A stretch of DNA of 64,000 nucleotides from Heliopora coerulea (GCA_030142905.1 JASJOG010000275.1:223501-287500), one strand, 5' to 3'; shown: positions 35,319-46,745, numbered from the stretch's first letter. Program-made: numbers and translations. The notes: generated by a model not told the origin, from the sequence alone.

Positions 35319-38300
35319 ATGTCTAAATGTAATGATAAAGATGGACGAAGCGATACTAGAAATACGCGGCGATCAAAGTCATCTACTCGGACCAAAACTA
35401 GACCCAAGATATCATTTGATACTAAAAGTATTGGAGTTAAATCAGACGAAGTCGCGCCAAATGAAGTCAAGGTTGAAGACCCTGATACTTTAGGTGACGG
35501 TCACGATATAAGCTTTGCGGAGGAGGAAGAAGAACTGGAAAACAGTGAATACGAAACCGACATTGAAGAGGACATCAAACACGAACAAGCTGAGTTTGAT
35601 CCATCTGGAAAGGCGAGGTATCTGAGGAAATGCAAGGAATTAGGTACGAAGCAGTCACTCTTATCTTTTAATTACCAATGAAGTGAATAGTAACTTTGTC
35701 TTACTTGGAAGTACTTTCGAAAAACTAAAAGGAATGTGTTCAGAGCCATATCAAGGGGGATCATCTGAAGCGCCTGTCCCGGTTGCAAAATTTTATCGGT
35801 GGCATTTTCAGGATATATTCTAACCGTCAAATCGAGAATCAATGCTTTGAACATAAAATAGAGCATGTACTTTACCGTGCTTGACATTGGTGCATTATAT
35901 CGTAAGTCGATGTAATATGATAATTTCTACATTTATAGGAATAGTTCCTGTCTCCTATTTTCTTTCTAACCTTACAAATACAACATGTGATCTCAAACAT
36001 CATAGCCTCGGACCCAAAGGAACACAGGCGATAGCAGGAGCCCTGATGCACAACAACTGTGTCTCACAATTGCTCATGCGTGACAACGCCATCCAGTCAG
36101 AAGGAAGCGTTTATTTGGCGAAACTCCTCCTGGAGAATTACAACATAACCGAGTTAGATCTGAGTCAGAATGAGCTGGGAAGCTTTGGTGCACGAGCTAT
36201 ATCAGGAATGCTGAAAGAAAATGATTCGCTGCGAGTTTTGAATCTTGCAAGAAATTCCCTGAAGGATAGAGATGCCACAGAACTGGCCGAGGCATTAATA
36301 CAGAACTCAAGACTACGTGATATTGACCTGAGTCACAATAAATTCGGCGAAAAAGGTGGCTTAAAGCTCGGTAAGTGGGTTGAAAATATGCACAATGTCT
36401 CACCCAATTGTGACTGGAGTTTGATTCCGACTCCATGCAGTTGTCTGATTAAAGTAAAGTAAAATAAAGCGAACTGAAGTGAAGTAAGGTAAAGTAAAGT
36501 TTCTTTCTTTATACTGGATAACCCTGTCATCTACCTAAGCTGCTCTCTCTACACGTTCGGTAAGGGTCACCCCTCATGGGTCCAGTGTTACTACAGGAGG
36601 AAAACGGAATACCCGGAGAAAACCTGTGGTGTTTGGTAGAGTCAAACTGGACAACACTCTTCTCACATGTTGCCAAGGTACCTTTAGTCAGGTAACTGCA
36701 CGGTGGCGGAATCGAACCCTAGTCACATTAGTGAGAGACAGATGCCCTACCACTGTTCTACCAACTCCCCGGAAACATCACCTTGGTCACATGTGAGAAG
36801 AGTGTTGTCCAATCCGACTCTACCAAGCATCACAGATTTTCTCCGGGTAATCCGGTTTTGTCCTGAATTGATACTGGACGCATGAGGAGTGGCCCATGCT
36901 GGTCATCTAAGGAGAACAGCATAGCTACCTGATATGGTTATCCAATATAACTAAAGACACTTTATCCTCGCTTGCTGATGATAACAACAATTACACAAAC
37001 ATTGCTAATTCTGTATATTTCTATCTCATTCTTTACAGGAGCCGCAATCGATGCCAACACGGGTCTCAAAACCCTCGATCTCAGCTGGAATCATTTGCGT
37101 GGGCAAGGCGCCGTGGCGATAGCCAGAAGACTGGCATGGAACTGCTCCTTACACTCCTTACTCCTGGCGTGGAATGGCTTCGGAGACGATGGTGCTTGTG
37201 CGGTAGCTCGTGCCCTCGAAGAAAACAAAACTCTTCAAGAGATCGATCTCTCTTACAACAGGATTTCCTTGAAAGGTTGTCTCGAACTGGCCAAAGGTCT
37301 TAAGGTTAATACGACACTGAAAACCCTCAGAATTGGCCGGAACCCGATAAGCAGCGAAGGAGCGAAAGCACTTTTAACTGCAATTCGAAACAACGCGGGG
37401 ACGGCCGTGGAGACTCTTGATCTAGACGGAGTTGTTATTGAGCAGGATGCACAAGCGATGCTCAGTGGTGTCTTGAAAGTTAAACCGAAATTTGACATCA
37501 CTTGTCAATTCAGCAAATCAGATTTTTGTTGAGTTTCTTGTTAATTGTAGGGTCAATGCGACAGTTATGGTGGAGTGGTTTAAACACGAGTTTGAGTGGT
37601 CCAACAGGGATTCCAAACACGAGAAAAAAATGAAAATCGAGGGGAGTAGCCGCGAGGTTTTTGTTGTTTTCGAGTGCTTGCAGTCCCCTGACGAAACACG
37701 ATAAACGAGTGTTTGAACTAGCTTCTCAAACGAATATTCGCAATGATTTATTGCATGTTTGTTTCATTGATTGGAGTAAATTAAGAAACGTGATTCAGAT
37801 CACTAGTGCTTTTCCTACAGGTTTTCATTGGGCATCAAAATACATGTATTTGATGTGGTATATGTTCATGGATTGGCTACAGTAATTCATAAATTATTAA
37901 TGAGTTCGAGAAGTTCAAGTCAAACATTAACGTTACAGTGACAATGGCTCTGACTCTTGCGCTAGCTCTGATTCTGGTACTTAATCTGACCTTGGTATTT
38001 TCTTTGTCGGAAACGGATTTTGAATGTATGAAGTCTATAGTTCTTACAAACGATGAAAGATGAGAATAGGCAACGGCTGTCTGGGTTGTCAAAACACGTA
38101 TTCTTTATCTTTTTTGTGATATTTCTTCGTCCAAAAGTCTCTTTTCAACGAAAAGCCTTATTACTGATCGTGATCCTGACCTTGATCCCAGTCCTCTTGC
38201 TGATCCTACTCTTGATCCTAATTTGACTTTTATCGTGTCGATAACTCTTACCCGGACACCGACCCTAATCCTGCTCTAAATCCTGCTCCAAACCTTGATC

Positions 38301-39077
38301 CTGATCCTGACCTTGACCTTGACCTTGACCCTGACCCTGACCCTGGCCCTACCATTGACCTTAATGTTGACCCTGACCTGACCATTATCCTGAACATGAT
38401 CTCAACCCTGATCATGTCCGCAAACCGTGACCCTCGTCCTTCCCTGACCCAGTCGCCTTTTGAAGACCAGACCGCCGTGTCTTTTTCTGCACTTTTCTCT
38501 GACCCGACGTTGACCTGACTCTGACATTGATTCTGACTTTAACGTCAATGTTGACATTAACCCTAAGTCTGACAGAAACACTAATCAATATTCGTGCAAT
38601 TTAATCAAGAAACGAAAGCAAGGAGAGACATCGCCACTTTCATTCACTCCCACGACCATTAATGCTAACTTCTGATTGCAACCGTTAATTCTCTTTCCAA
38701 AATTACTCCGGTATTCACAGAGTTCAGAATTCTATCTAAAACTTTTTACGTTTTCTCTTCAAGGTGGCCAATTGTACAAAGATTTAGAGAACGCCTTCGA
38801 CCGACGGCACCAGACGGACAAATGCAGTACGGAGTACTTCGTTCGAACCTTAAAAGATTACGTAAAGTCCAAGAACCTACGCCTGCTTGACCTGTTTAAC
38901 CAGTTTGACAAGGACAAAAGCATGTCCGTCTCAAGGGACGAATTGAAACAGGGTTTTAAGTCAATCAACCTACCGCTATCAGATAAGCAATTAGACGGCT
39001 TCATACGGGCGTTAGACATCGATGGCGACGGAGAAATTGATTACAATGAATTTACGTGGATAAATGGTGCAGATTAA
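35319..39077 (+). CDS. LRRC74-like leucine-rich repeat protein with two EF-hands
   Basis: Four exons in phase: 35319-35643, 35939-36370, 37039-37503 and 38764-39077 (511 residues). The start ATG lies nine bases after an acceptor at 35309, so a 5' UTR exon is likely upstream. The N-terminus is charged (EEEEELENSEYETDIEEDI), followed by the family's RYLRKCKELGIVPVSYF junction. About eight ribonuclease-inhibitor-type 28-residue LRRs follow (LKHHSLGPKG, LDLSQNELGSFG, LNLARNSLKDRD, IDLSHNKFGEKG, LDLSWNHLRGQG, IDLSYNRISLKG, LRIGRNPISSEG). Exon 4 has two EF loops, DKDKSMSVSRDE and DIDGDGEIDYNE; the second has good calcium ligands. The donor of exon 3 (GTCAAT at 37504) is weak and chosen for phase and similarity; the frame otherwise stops at 37532. 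LRRC74 proteins are poorly characterised and reported mainly from testis or ciliated tissue. Function as a calcium-responsive scaffold is inferred. Confidence 0.85.
36510..36780 (-). mobile_element. tRNA-derived SINE in LRRC74-like intron 2
   Basis: On the minus strand the tRNA-like head spans about 36701-36770, with box A TGGTAGAACAGTGGTAGGGC and box B GGGTTCGATTCC. The body (CCAGTTTGACTCTACCAA, CACTGGACCCATGAGGGG, GGTTATCCAGTA) matches the copies at 20395 and 20690. It is the best-preserved head in the window. Confidence 0.75.
36781..36965 (+). mobile_element. Partial SINE body, plus orientation
   Basis: Same family body without a tRNA head: CACATGTGAGAAGAGTGTTG, TCCGGTTTTGTCCTG, TACTGGACGCATGAGG and GGTTATCCAATATAACTAAA. 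It is inverted relative to the adjoining copy at 36510, so the intron transcript can fold into a long hairpin. Confidence 0.65.
38160..38570. repeat. Degenerate CCTGAC/CCTTGA hexamer repeat in LRRC74-like intron 3
   Basis: Array of variants of GATCCTGACCTTGACCCTGA, pyrimidine-biased on the plus strand, with the cleanest hexamers at about 38290-38350. It lies about 200 bp before the acceptor of the EF-hand exon. Confidence 0.8.
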
Positions 39078-39732
39078 GATAATATTACTCTCACAGTTAC
39101 AGTTTGCATCGTACTGTTTTACCACTTGGCTTTTCAGATGTTGCATTAAGGCGATGTGAATAGAATAGAAAAGATTTCGGGACGCGAGAATTAGTTCCCT
39201 TGGTGTTGGTTCGCCATGTCGGACGCCATGAGAGTTTAATGATGTTGGCGACCTGAAGTGAAACATGTCTAGGTTTCATGTCTCTTCCACACTGTGGATT
39301 TTAAATCCACTAACTTAGTTGCCATAAATCTGTCTTAAGAACGTCTGCCAGTATATTGCACTGTGGTGTTCTGCTATGCAAGAATATCGATTTTGAAGGA
39401 ACTTTGAGAAAAATTCACCAAAGAGAGCTACTGAGAACCATAGATACCTGTGGTATTGCTGCAAATATGCCAAAGATCAAAATCCATTAATGTCATGTTA
39501 ACAAAAGATAATTTAAACACAGTTTTTAAATACGTAGATACCATGGTGAATGGTAATTTAAGATAAAGTAGGAGAAGATGAAGAGTAATATACGCTTACA
39601 GAGGTATACACAGTTACCAAAGACTGTTGGATAGTTTAGTTCTTAACAGAACTGTTTGATACTTAAAGAGGTAATATTCTACGTAAAGAATACGCCTAAA
39701 GAATCAGAAAAAAGCACGATGCATTTCGGCAG

Positions 39733-39829
39733 ACCACTTATCAAGTGCTAATTGCACTTGATAAGTGCAATTAGCACTTGATAAGTGGTCCCCAAGCAAA
39801 AATACTCTAGGTATTTTTGCTTGGGGACC
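39733..39829. repeat. Two abutting perfect palindromes
   Basis: 39733-39789 has 27-bp arms (ACCACTTATCAAGTGCTAAT…) around a 3-base centre. 39787-39829 has 19-bp arms (GGTCCCCAAGCAAAAATAC) around 5 bases. They share the GGT at 39787-39789. No mismatch was seen in either pair of arms. They sit about 650 bp downstream of the LRRC74-like stop codon. Confidence 0.85.
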
Positions 39830-39839
39830 GGAGGACACA

Positions 39840-40600
39840 TATGTAGTCAATAAAGCGCCCAGATTGAAATAAATTGTCACTGAAGGCATTTTTCTTGCTC
39901 CCGAACGTTTTTCAAGTTTTACAAACCCAGATTATCTCAACGAGGGACAAGTTTAAGGCAACTTGATTTGTTTATTAAATAATTACATTGTATGCTACAT
40001 ATACATATATATATATATGCTAAAAAGTTTTGTAAATACCGGCAATGAGTAAATCATAAGCGATATAATAAAACATGCAGAGGATTTTTTCCATGGACAG
40101 TTGACCCTGCTAGTCTCTGTTATGTATGTCTGGGTATTTGAGAAATACCTCACGTTTAGGTTAGTTCGATTAAAATTAGATATACTCCATGTTAATATAT
40201 TTATTATTTCAAAAACAGTAATGACTGTAGGCGAGGACCATCCTATCTAGAGGTTTGTAAATATAGATGTTTCAGGGATCAGCTTAAGTAATGATAGATT
40301 TTTTTATACACCTTGATTTGTTGTTTGAAATTTACGCAATGGCTTACTTAAGTTTTTAAATCGTCTTTTTAGACAAGCAAAAATAAAACTTGAGCTAATG
40401 TAATAACCATTTGATCTACTCCTTACACACAAACAAACCTAACGTTCTCCTTCATACCATGTCTCACGCTACGGGATTCATTATGCATTTTCCAACATTA
40501 GATCCAGGTCGCCACGACTTTGGAGCCATTGTAATGCAAATGATATCACGGGTAATAAAAGCCTTTGTCACCCCCCCTTCGTCAGTCTTTCCTTCACGTG
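39840..40600. other. AT-rich spacer, no gene seen
   Basis: AT-rich flank between the LRRC74-like gene and the retroelement. It includes a (TA)n run near 40000-40018, and AATAAA at about 39849 that could end the LRRC74-like transcript. Confidence 0.5.
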
Positions 40601-40631
40601 TCCAGGTTAGGTCGTCGATACAGAAGACAGC

Positions 40632-43258
40632 ATGTCAACGAACGACGAGGAGCTACGTATCAATAATGACCCTAGCCATTTTCTTGCTAGAGATGGTGAT
40701 AAAGTTTCGCCTCCCGTTAACATAGAATCCAAGTTGGACACCCTAGCAGAATCTGTCAATCGACTTGTCGGCGTTATGGTCCCCGACCCTGCTACTTCCT
40801 TCGTTGATGAAGAGAGTTTACTAGACGATGATCCTGGTGAATTCGACCCGTCGCTCTCACTCAGGGACGACGGTAATCTGCAAACCAGTCGGAATGAAGG
40901 TCTTGTTTCTACAGAACTTTTACCCGAAGAAGATCTTTTTAATGAAGCTGAGGAATGCCGCACTGACATTTCTGTCGATTTAACGAAACGGCTCGATACA
41001 GCTTGCACAAAAGAAACTGGCTAACGATAAATTTGTCAAGATCCAACAACGTTACCTTCGCCCAAGAAAATGTTCGTTGCTTCTACTTCCGAAAGTATAT
41101 CCAAAGCTTTGAGATGATTTGTCTGACTCAGGTCGAAGGCGAGAACTTGGGCTCCAAAATCTCCAACGGCTCTTTTTGAAGAGCTTTAACCCACTTCTTA
41201 GCCTTGCAAATAAAGTAGTACAAGCAAGATCAAACAAAGCTGAGACTATTCCCATCGCAAACCTCTACGCCCCAGCGGTAGACGCGGTCACCCTTCTTGG
41301 TAACGCCATTTATGAATTCTCCACGAAACGACGAGAATTGCTGAAACCAGAAGAGACAGATGGTTTCAAATCGTTGTGTCGCGAAAACCAGTCAGTCACT
41401 ATTTCGCTGTTTGGAGACGAGTTACCTCAGAGCATCCGAAACGTCGCCCAGGTCAAACGTATGTCCTTAAAGAGGTTCTCCCAGAAACGTAGATCACAGG
41501 GGCCCAGCGGTTCGAGTAAGAAGTTCTGTCGCTCGAGTCCATCCTTCCAGTCGAATTCTTTAAACTTCAAGCGCCGCTCAGACCCTCGCCGCTCTTCGCG
41601 CAATCGTCCCTGGGAGTGGCATCAACGACACGACACGCAACGGAACTCTCACTTTCGCCGCCAATCCAATCCGTAAATTTAACCGCCGACATAGAATCGG
41701 CCAAGGTTGGTGCACATTTACGTTTGTTTGCTTCAAATTGGACTCGCATTACCTTGGACCCTTGGGCCCTTTCTACTTTACATCAAGGATATAAAATCGA
41801 GTTTCTTAAACCTTTTCAGAACTCCTACACTTCCCCACGGGGTTGTTTCTCTCCCACTGAACGGGAAGCCATTAATGAGGCATTATTCAAATGCGCGAAA
41901 AAGGGGTCATTCGTGTGTGTTCCTACAACTCAGGGCAGTTTATCTCTAACCTATTCCTTGTCCCCAAGAGGTCGGGTGAACTTCGACGAGTGATCAATTT
42001 TGAAAGCCCTCAATTCCTACCTTCGGTACGTCCATTTTAAAATGGAGAACATCAATTCATTACTTGATTTGTTACGGCCCGGTGACTTTAGTACAGTGGA
42101 CCTAAAGGATGCTTACTTCAAGGTCCCTATACACAATGATCATTCAAAATATTTGCAGTTTCGTTGTAACGGCATGCTTTTACGAATTCCTTGCATTACC
42201 TTTCGGATTGTCTTCTGCTCCCCGAATATTTACTAAAATAATGAAACCAGTTATAGCATATTTGCGGGACCGAGTGATTCGCCTTGTAATTTTTTTGGAC
42301 GACATTGCTGTTCTAGGTGGCTCCGTTCAGGAGTGCCAAACCGATGTAAGCAAAGTGATCGACTTACTGGGGAAGATGGGTTTCATCATAAATCACGGAA
42401 AGTCCAACTTGACCCCACGCCAGATTGCCTCAGATATTGGCTATGTTATCGATACTTCCTCTATGAGGAGATCGCTTTCTCTTGAAAAAATATCCAAAAT
42501 ATCTGACTCAGCGAGAGCTATACTTTCCTTCCGAACCAGTGGCGTAACGGAACTACTGGGGGCCCTTAGGAGATTTTCGTTCGGGGGCCCCCGTCAACCC
42601 CCTCAGTATCGACATACATTTCAAGAGTTTAATCTCAATTGTCTTTACCGATTTATCGGGGGGCCCTTAGGAGTTGCTCTAACCCTGACCATAGTCCGTT
42701 AGGCCACTGTCCCGAACTTATTCGGTTCTAGCTCTAGCTCGGATGATCGGTTTAATTGTCTCATCCTTTCGGGCGGTTTTGCCGGCAAAACTTCACTACC
42801 GGTCTCTTGAACATTTAAAACAACAGATCCTCAAGGTCAGCCACGGTAACTTTGACGTTACATTGTCACTTACGTCCGCCGTTCGTTCCGATTTGCTGTG
42901 GTGGGCACCTTCGGGTAACCTGCATAATGGGGTCTCTCTTCGGAAACTCGTTCACATCGTCTCCCTTACAACTGATGCCTCGAAATCTGGTTGAAGAGCG
43001 CAATTTGATGGCCAACATACCAGTGGTAGATGGACACTTCCAGAGGCCTGCATGCATATAAACTATCTCGAGCTATTAGCAGTCTTCTTCGCTGTTCGCA
43101 GTTTTATTCGTTCTTATGATGTGAGGCTTATTAAGGTCCTTTGTGGTAATTCCACTGCCGTTACTTACATCAATAATATGGGCAGGATGGTCCCTTCTTT
43201 GGATGGGCTTACCCTATGGGTCTGGCAATGGTACCTTGACCACCATTGCCGGTTGTGA
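40632..43258 (+). mobile_element. Decayed DIRS-like retrotransposon (gag-like, RT, RNase H remnants)
   Basis: Broken coding blocks in the order of a DIRS-type element. A gag-like acidic block lies at 40632-41024. A Ser/Arg-rich block at 41140-41676 contains SFNPLLSLANKVVQARSNKA. Reverse transcriptase pieces follow: KMENINSLLDLLRPGDF and DLKDAYFKVPIHNDHSKYL (about 42040-42170), then ALPFGLSSAPRIFTKIMKP and the catalytic VIFLDDIAVLG (about 42190-42320). RNase H pieces are LTTDASKSG (ending in a stop at about 42992) and HINYLELLAVFFAVRSF (43055 on). Frame changes occur near 41930-42000 and 42175 and stops near 42700 and 42992, so it cannot encode an intact polyprotein. No tyrosine recombinase or clear terminal repeats were found; the 3' part may be lost. 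The FLDD form of the RT motif and the RNase H style favour DIRS over Ty3. Confidence 0.8.
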
Positions 43259-43510
43259 GACATTAATTGCAGTTCTCCGAATACCATGTCGAAGACGTTA
43301 TTGACTAGCAATAATGGAAAAGTGGCCATACGATCCAAAATTTGCTGCCTCTCATCATTAGTTGAACAAAATGTTTATCAAAGCTAATGACGAGGTCCAA
43401 TAAAGTTCATCCCCACTTAATCGAAGGAAAAATAGGAAAAAAAAATTGCACAACATAAGCAAGCGTAGACTACCGACCGCATTGCAATGCTGCATCAAAT
43501 CTTTACCAAT

Positions 43511-43685
43511 AAAAGATAAGACATATTCCGAGAAATAATGACATCTTGTAAACTCAAGATTCAAGTTATATAAGAGACGAAAGCGAAATGGTTTTCACTT
43601 TCATCAACCATTTCACTTTCGTCTCTTATATAACTTGAATCTTGAGTTTACAAGATGGCACTTTTCTGAATATGTTTTATCTTTT
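43511..43685. repeat. Long palindrome (foldback element)
   Basis: The core 43542-43657 has 52-base arms, identical apart from one mismatch (CATCTTGTAAACTCAAGATT… against its complement), around a 12-base loop. Looser pairing continues outward (AAAAGATAAGACATATTC at 43511 against GAATATGTTTTATCTTTT ending at 43685). It follows the broken retroelement by about 250 bp. Non-coding. Confidence 0.85.
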
Positions 43686-44245
43686 ACTTTTTAAAGCTGT
43701 CGGCTGGTCGTGGATCTTACCCAATGTAGTACAACTTTAGTTCGGGGCCTTTTTACCAGCTGTTTGAAAAGTTTCTAAAGAAGAAAAAATTTATTAGCAC
43801 TCGGCATTAGATTCGTTGAATAGGCTGCTTAAAATTTGAAGATAAAAGGCAACATGCCAAGAATCTGATTTACTTATAAGGCAAGAATGCATGCAATTCT
43901 CCAGCGGGTCATTATATGTCTTACTCTGAGTCTTAACATACAATTACGAATTTAACTATCGTAATGTTTATTCATGTAGGCTTGTCCGTAATCCCTAAAT
44001 AAACAGAACAATGCAGGACTTATTTCACTTTTAAAGTGCGTTCAGTTTCAGCAAGTTAAGCTTTTGATATTTTGTGAGGGAGAAAATGTGTTGGTAATCA
44101 AGTGAATGTCACTGAGAACTCGAAGGGATAGCTTCCTTGGTAAGACGTTTTCCATATCTTTGAATGACTGTTAATCATTTGTACGAACTTCTTTTTGTTC
44201 CATGACAACTCATATCCCATAGACGGGTTTAGCCTTCTGTACACA

Positions 44246-45982
44246 ATGAGTCAATGGAATCGTCTCAATGTACAGGTTATTAAAACAAAAAGAATTGAGT
44301 GCGGAAAACTCGACCTTCCTGACCACTTGGTACAACCTCGAGACACTCGGAGAGGAGAAAAGCCATCAAAGCAGCACTTAGAATTTGCTTTGCCTGCACC
44401 TTCGAGTGAACGTTCCAACCTTGGGTCAGAAGGACATTCCACTGCTCGTCAATCAAACATCACCGATTCATCTTTTGATCCCGACGTTGAGGACAGCCTC
44501 AGCTCTTTGAAAACGGAAGAAGACGTTTTTCAGCTGTCTTTCGAGACACCTTGGGAAGATGCCAAGCAGAGCAAGTCTTCTGCGAGATGTTTGTCATTGC
44601 CAGCATATTTGAGTGCCAAGACCGGCATAGGCAATGAGACGGATGTTTGCTTTCGTCCGAGACGTCTATTTGAGAAGGCTTTGAACCTAGAAAGTTCATC
44701 GAGGGACAATTCGAACGGGTCGCGGCTGGCCACCGAGGGAAACGAAGGGCTTTGCGAATGGTTCCCACGCAGTCAGGAACTCAAAAAATGGCGGAGTGGC
44801 GAGGACAATACGATGAACCAGTGCAGAACTCCACCCGCTGAGGCTATGAATAGGAGAGGTAAACTCAGTTTAATTGCTGATCGCAATAACAATAACTCAA
44901 GCTCTTGTGATCACAAGCGTTTCTTCCGTAGCTCGAGCCGACGTCGATCGAAAAGCAGTCTTGATTTAAGACGTGACTGGGAAGGGAAGATTTTGGCGCT
45001 CACTTCGGACTCTGTGTTTGGCGCTGAGCGTGTCGCGGTACGAGAACAGCGAAGCAGGCCTCGTAGTGTCACATTAACTGGGAGTGTTTATGCCCTTGTC
45101 AAAGCGAAGGACAAAACTACGAAATGTGACACAGAAAAACGAGCAGCATCCGAAAGTAGACTAGGAATGCCGAAATTCCAGACCGCCGTTTGGGATTATA
45201 TTAAACGACAATCAACTAAACACAAAGGGAAGTCCGACCGCCAATCAAAAGAGAACTCAAAAGGCGATGAGAACGAGAAAAGATCATTTTCTGGCCCTAG
45301 AAACTCCAAAAATGCCGACGAATCAACAAGCTCCACTCCTGGAGGTAAACAACGCGAGAAGGTTTGCGCGAATCATAATTCTAAATTGGAAAATACTGTT
45401 TCTTCAAACGATCAGATAACACCTCAAATCACGGGAAAATCTTCACTGTCGAATGCAGTTGTGTTGGATAAAGTTTCTTCGACACGTCATATCCACCTTG
45501 CCAAATGGAAATCTTCCCCGAATTTGGGTTGCAGCGAGGCGACTGAGTTTGCAGAGAGAATTCTGCAGCGAAACAGATCATGGACCGAGCTTAATTCGAG
45601 GAAAGATCAACCCAAATTGGCTGTGAAAGAATTCAAAGAGAACCCCAAAGTCCTGAAGCTGTTGCTTACGACGACCCCCGAGCTGAGGCCGATAGAAGAA
45701 CGATTGAAAACGCTCACCTTGTCGCGAGAATGGTTGCTGAAAGAACTCAAGGGTTTGCGTGAAGATGATCGCAGGCTCGCACGACAGTTCATTAATTTGC
45801 GAAGTGTTATCATGGAGATTCAACGAGCGCGGGAAAAAGAAGATTCCGATTACGATTCGGAAGGTGAATTCAGCCGGGCAGATTCACCAAGGCAAGCAGC
45901 GGGAAAGAAGAAAATGATTACTTCTGATCACAATTTCAAAATGCATGTTACTCCAACTAGAAATATCCTTAGTTATTGCTAG
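44246..45982 (+). CDS. FAM167-family protein with long N-terminal extension
   Basis: Single-exon ORF of 578 residues from the ATG at 44246 (opening MSQWNRLNVQVIKTKR); the frame is open upstream but without an ATG. Residues about 494-530 carry the FAM167 core: EWLLKELKGLREDDRRLARQ followed by FINLRSVIMEIQRA, a helical segment matching the WLRKEL…QDQQLARQLMRLR pattern of human FAM167A/B. The extreme C-terminus ends in a short RNILSYC, similar to the SLC-type end of FAM167A. Vertebrate members are only about 160-215 residues, so the roughly 490-residue Ser/Arg/Lys-rich, probably disordered N-terminus is unusual. It has RSSSRRRSKSSLDLRRD and an acidic SDYDSEGEFSRADS patch after the core. FAM167 proteins are little understood; FAM167A has been linked to autoimmunity loci and NF-kB signalling. 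Role here unknown. Confidence 0.75.
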   Translation: MSQWNRLNVQVIKTKRIECGKLDLPDHLVQPRDTRRGEKPSKQHLEFALPAPSSERSNLGSEGHSTARQSNITDSSFDPDVEDSLSSLKTEEDVFQLSFETPWEDAKQSKSSARCLSLPAYLSAKTGIGNETDVCFRPRRLFEKALNLESSSRDNSNGSRLATEGNEGLCEWFPRSQELKKWRSGEDNTMNQCRTPPAEAMNRRGKLSLIADRNNNNSSSCDHKRFFRSSSRRRSKSSLDLRRDWEGKILALTSDSVFGAERVAVREQRSRPRSVTLTGSVYALVKAKDKTTKCDTEKRAASESRLGMPKFQTAVWDYIKRQSTKHKGKSDRQSKENSKGDENEKRSFSGPRNSKNADESTSSTPGGKQREKVCANHNSKLENTVSSNDQITPQITGKSSLSNAVVLDKVSSTRHIHLAKWKSSPNLGCSEATEFAERILQRNRSWTELNSRKDQPKLAVKEFKENPKVLKLLLTTTPELRPIEERLKTLTLSREWLLKELKGLREDDRRLARQFINLRSVIMEIQRAREKEDSDYDSEGEFSRADSPRQAAGKKKMITSDHNFKMHVTPTRNILSYC

Positions 45983-46053
45983 ATTTGAAACTGAAAAGTA
46001 CATAATTTAAAAAGCCAAGTTGAATTGAATATACCGAAAAAGAAATTAACTTG

Positions 46054-46167
46054 TACATTAAACCATAATCCTTTGCGTACATTAAACCATAATCCTTTGC
46101 GTACATTAAACCATATACTTTGTGTCCATTAAACCATAATACTTTGCGTACATTAAACCGTAATCAT
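46054..46167. repeat. Tandem repeat of about 24 bp, nearly five copies
   Basis: Units of TACATTAAACCATAATCCTT plus TGCG, with one shorter variant, begin 72 bp after the FAM167-like stop codon. They would lie in its 3' UTR. Confidence 0.85.
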
Positions 46168-46641
46168 ACCTGAGTGGAATAGCTTGAGAACGTGGGCATA
46201 AGCGTCAGATACAACTGTAGTTTAGCCTACAACACTATGATAGTGACAGTAACGCAGGCTCACTAACCCTAATACAAACCGTAATTCTAACCTATCAGCG
46301 ACTCACTGGTGTACGCTAAACTGCGGTCTAGTCCAAAAGGCAAACGTCAAGTATCCTGTCAAGTATCCTGTACAATGTCCGTGACCAGTCGTTTCTGATC
46401 ACTTCTAAATGTTGTGTTTTTCGCTGTCGTCGTCATAGCTTGCTAAGGTCCCCCGTTCATGTCGTGTCGAAACTCAAGAGAGATTCAACTTCAACTACAT
46501 TGAGGCTATTCTTGTTTGGTATAATTACACTGGTGGTTATATAGAATCCCGTGGGATGATTGGTCAAAAATGACGTCATATTTCTCTGTAACCACCTTCA
46601 GGTGAATGCAACAGTGAACTGAATTTATTCATGATAATCTG

Positions 46642-46745
46642 ACACTGCCGAAGTCAACTGAAAAATATTGACTCGAGCGGGATCTGAACTCGCGTCATCG
46701 GGACACTGCTGCGCCGCTCCAACTGTTGAGCAATCGAGTCCACAG
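46642..46745 (-). mobile_element. tRNA-derived SINE fragment, second type
   Basis: On the minus strand box A is TGCTCAACAGTTGGAGCGGC and box B is GAGTTCAGATCCC, 40-odd bases apart as in a tRNA. The part after box B runs into TTTTTCAGTTGACTTCGGCA, the same sequence as the palindrome arms at 18578. The head differs from that of the other SINE family here. Confidence 0.65.

Noticed and set aside
36333..36530. Minus-strand frames over the LRR exons
   Set aside because: Shadows of the LRR coding strand and intron; no independent support.
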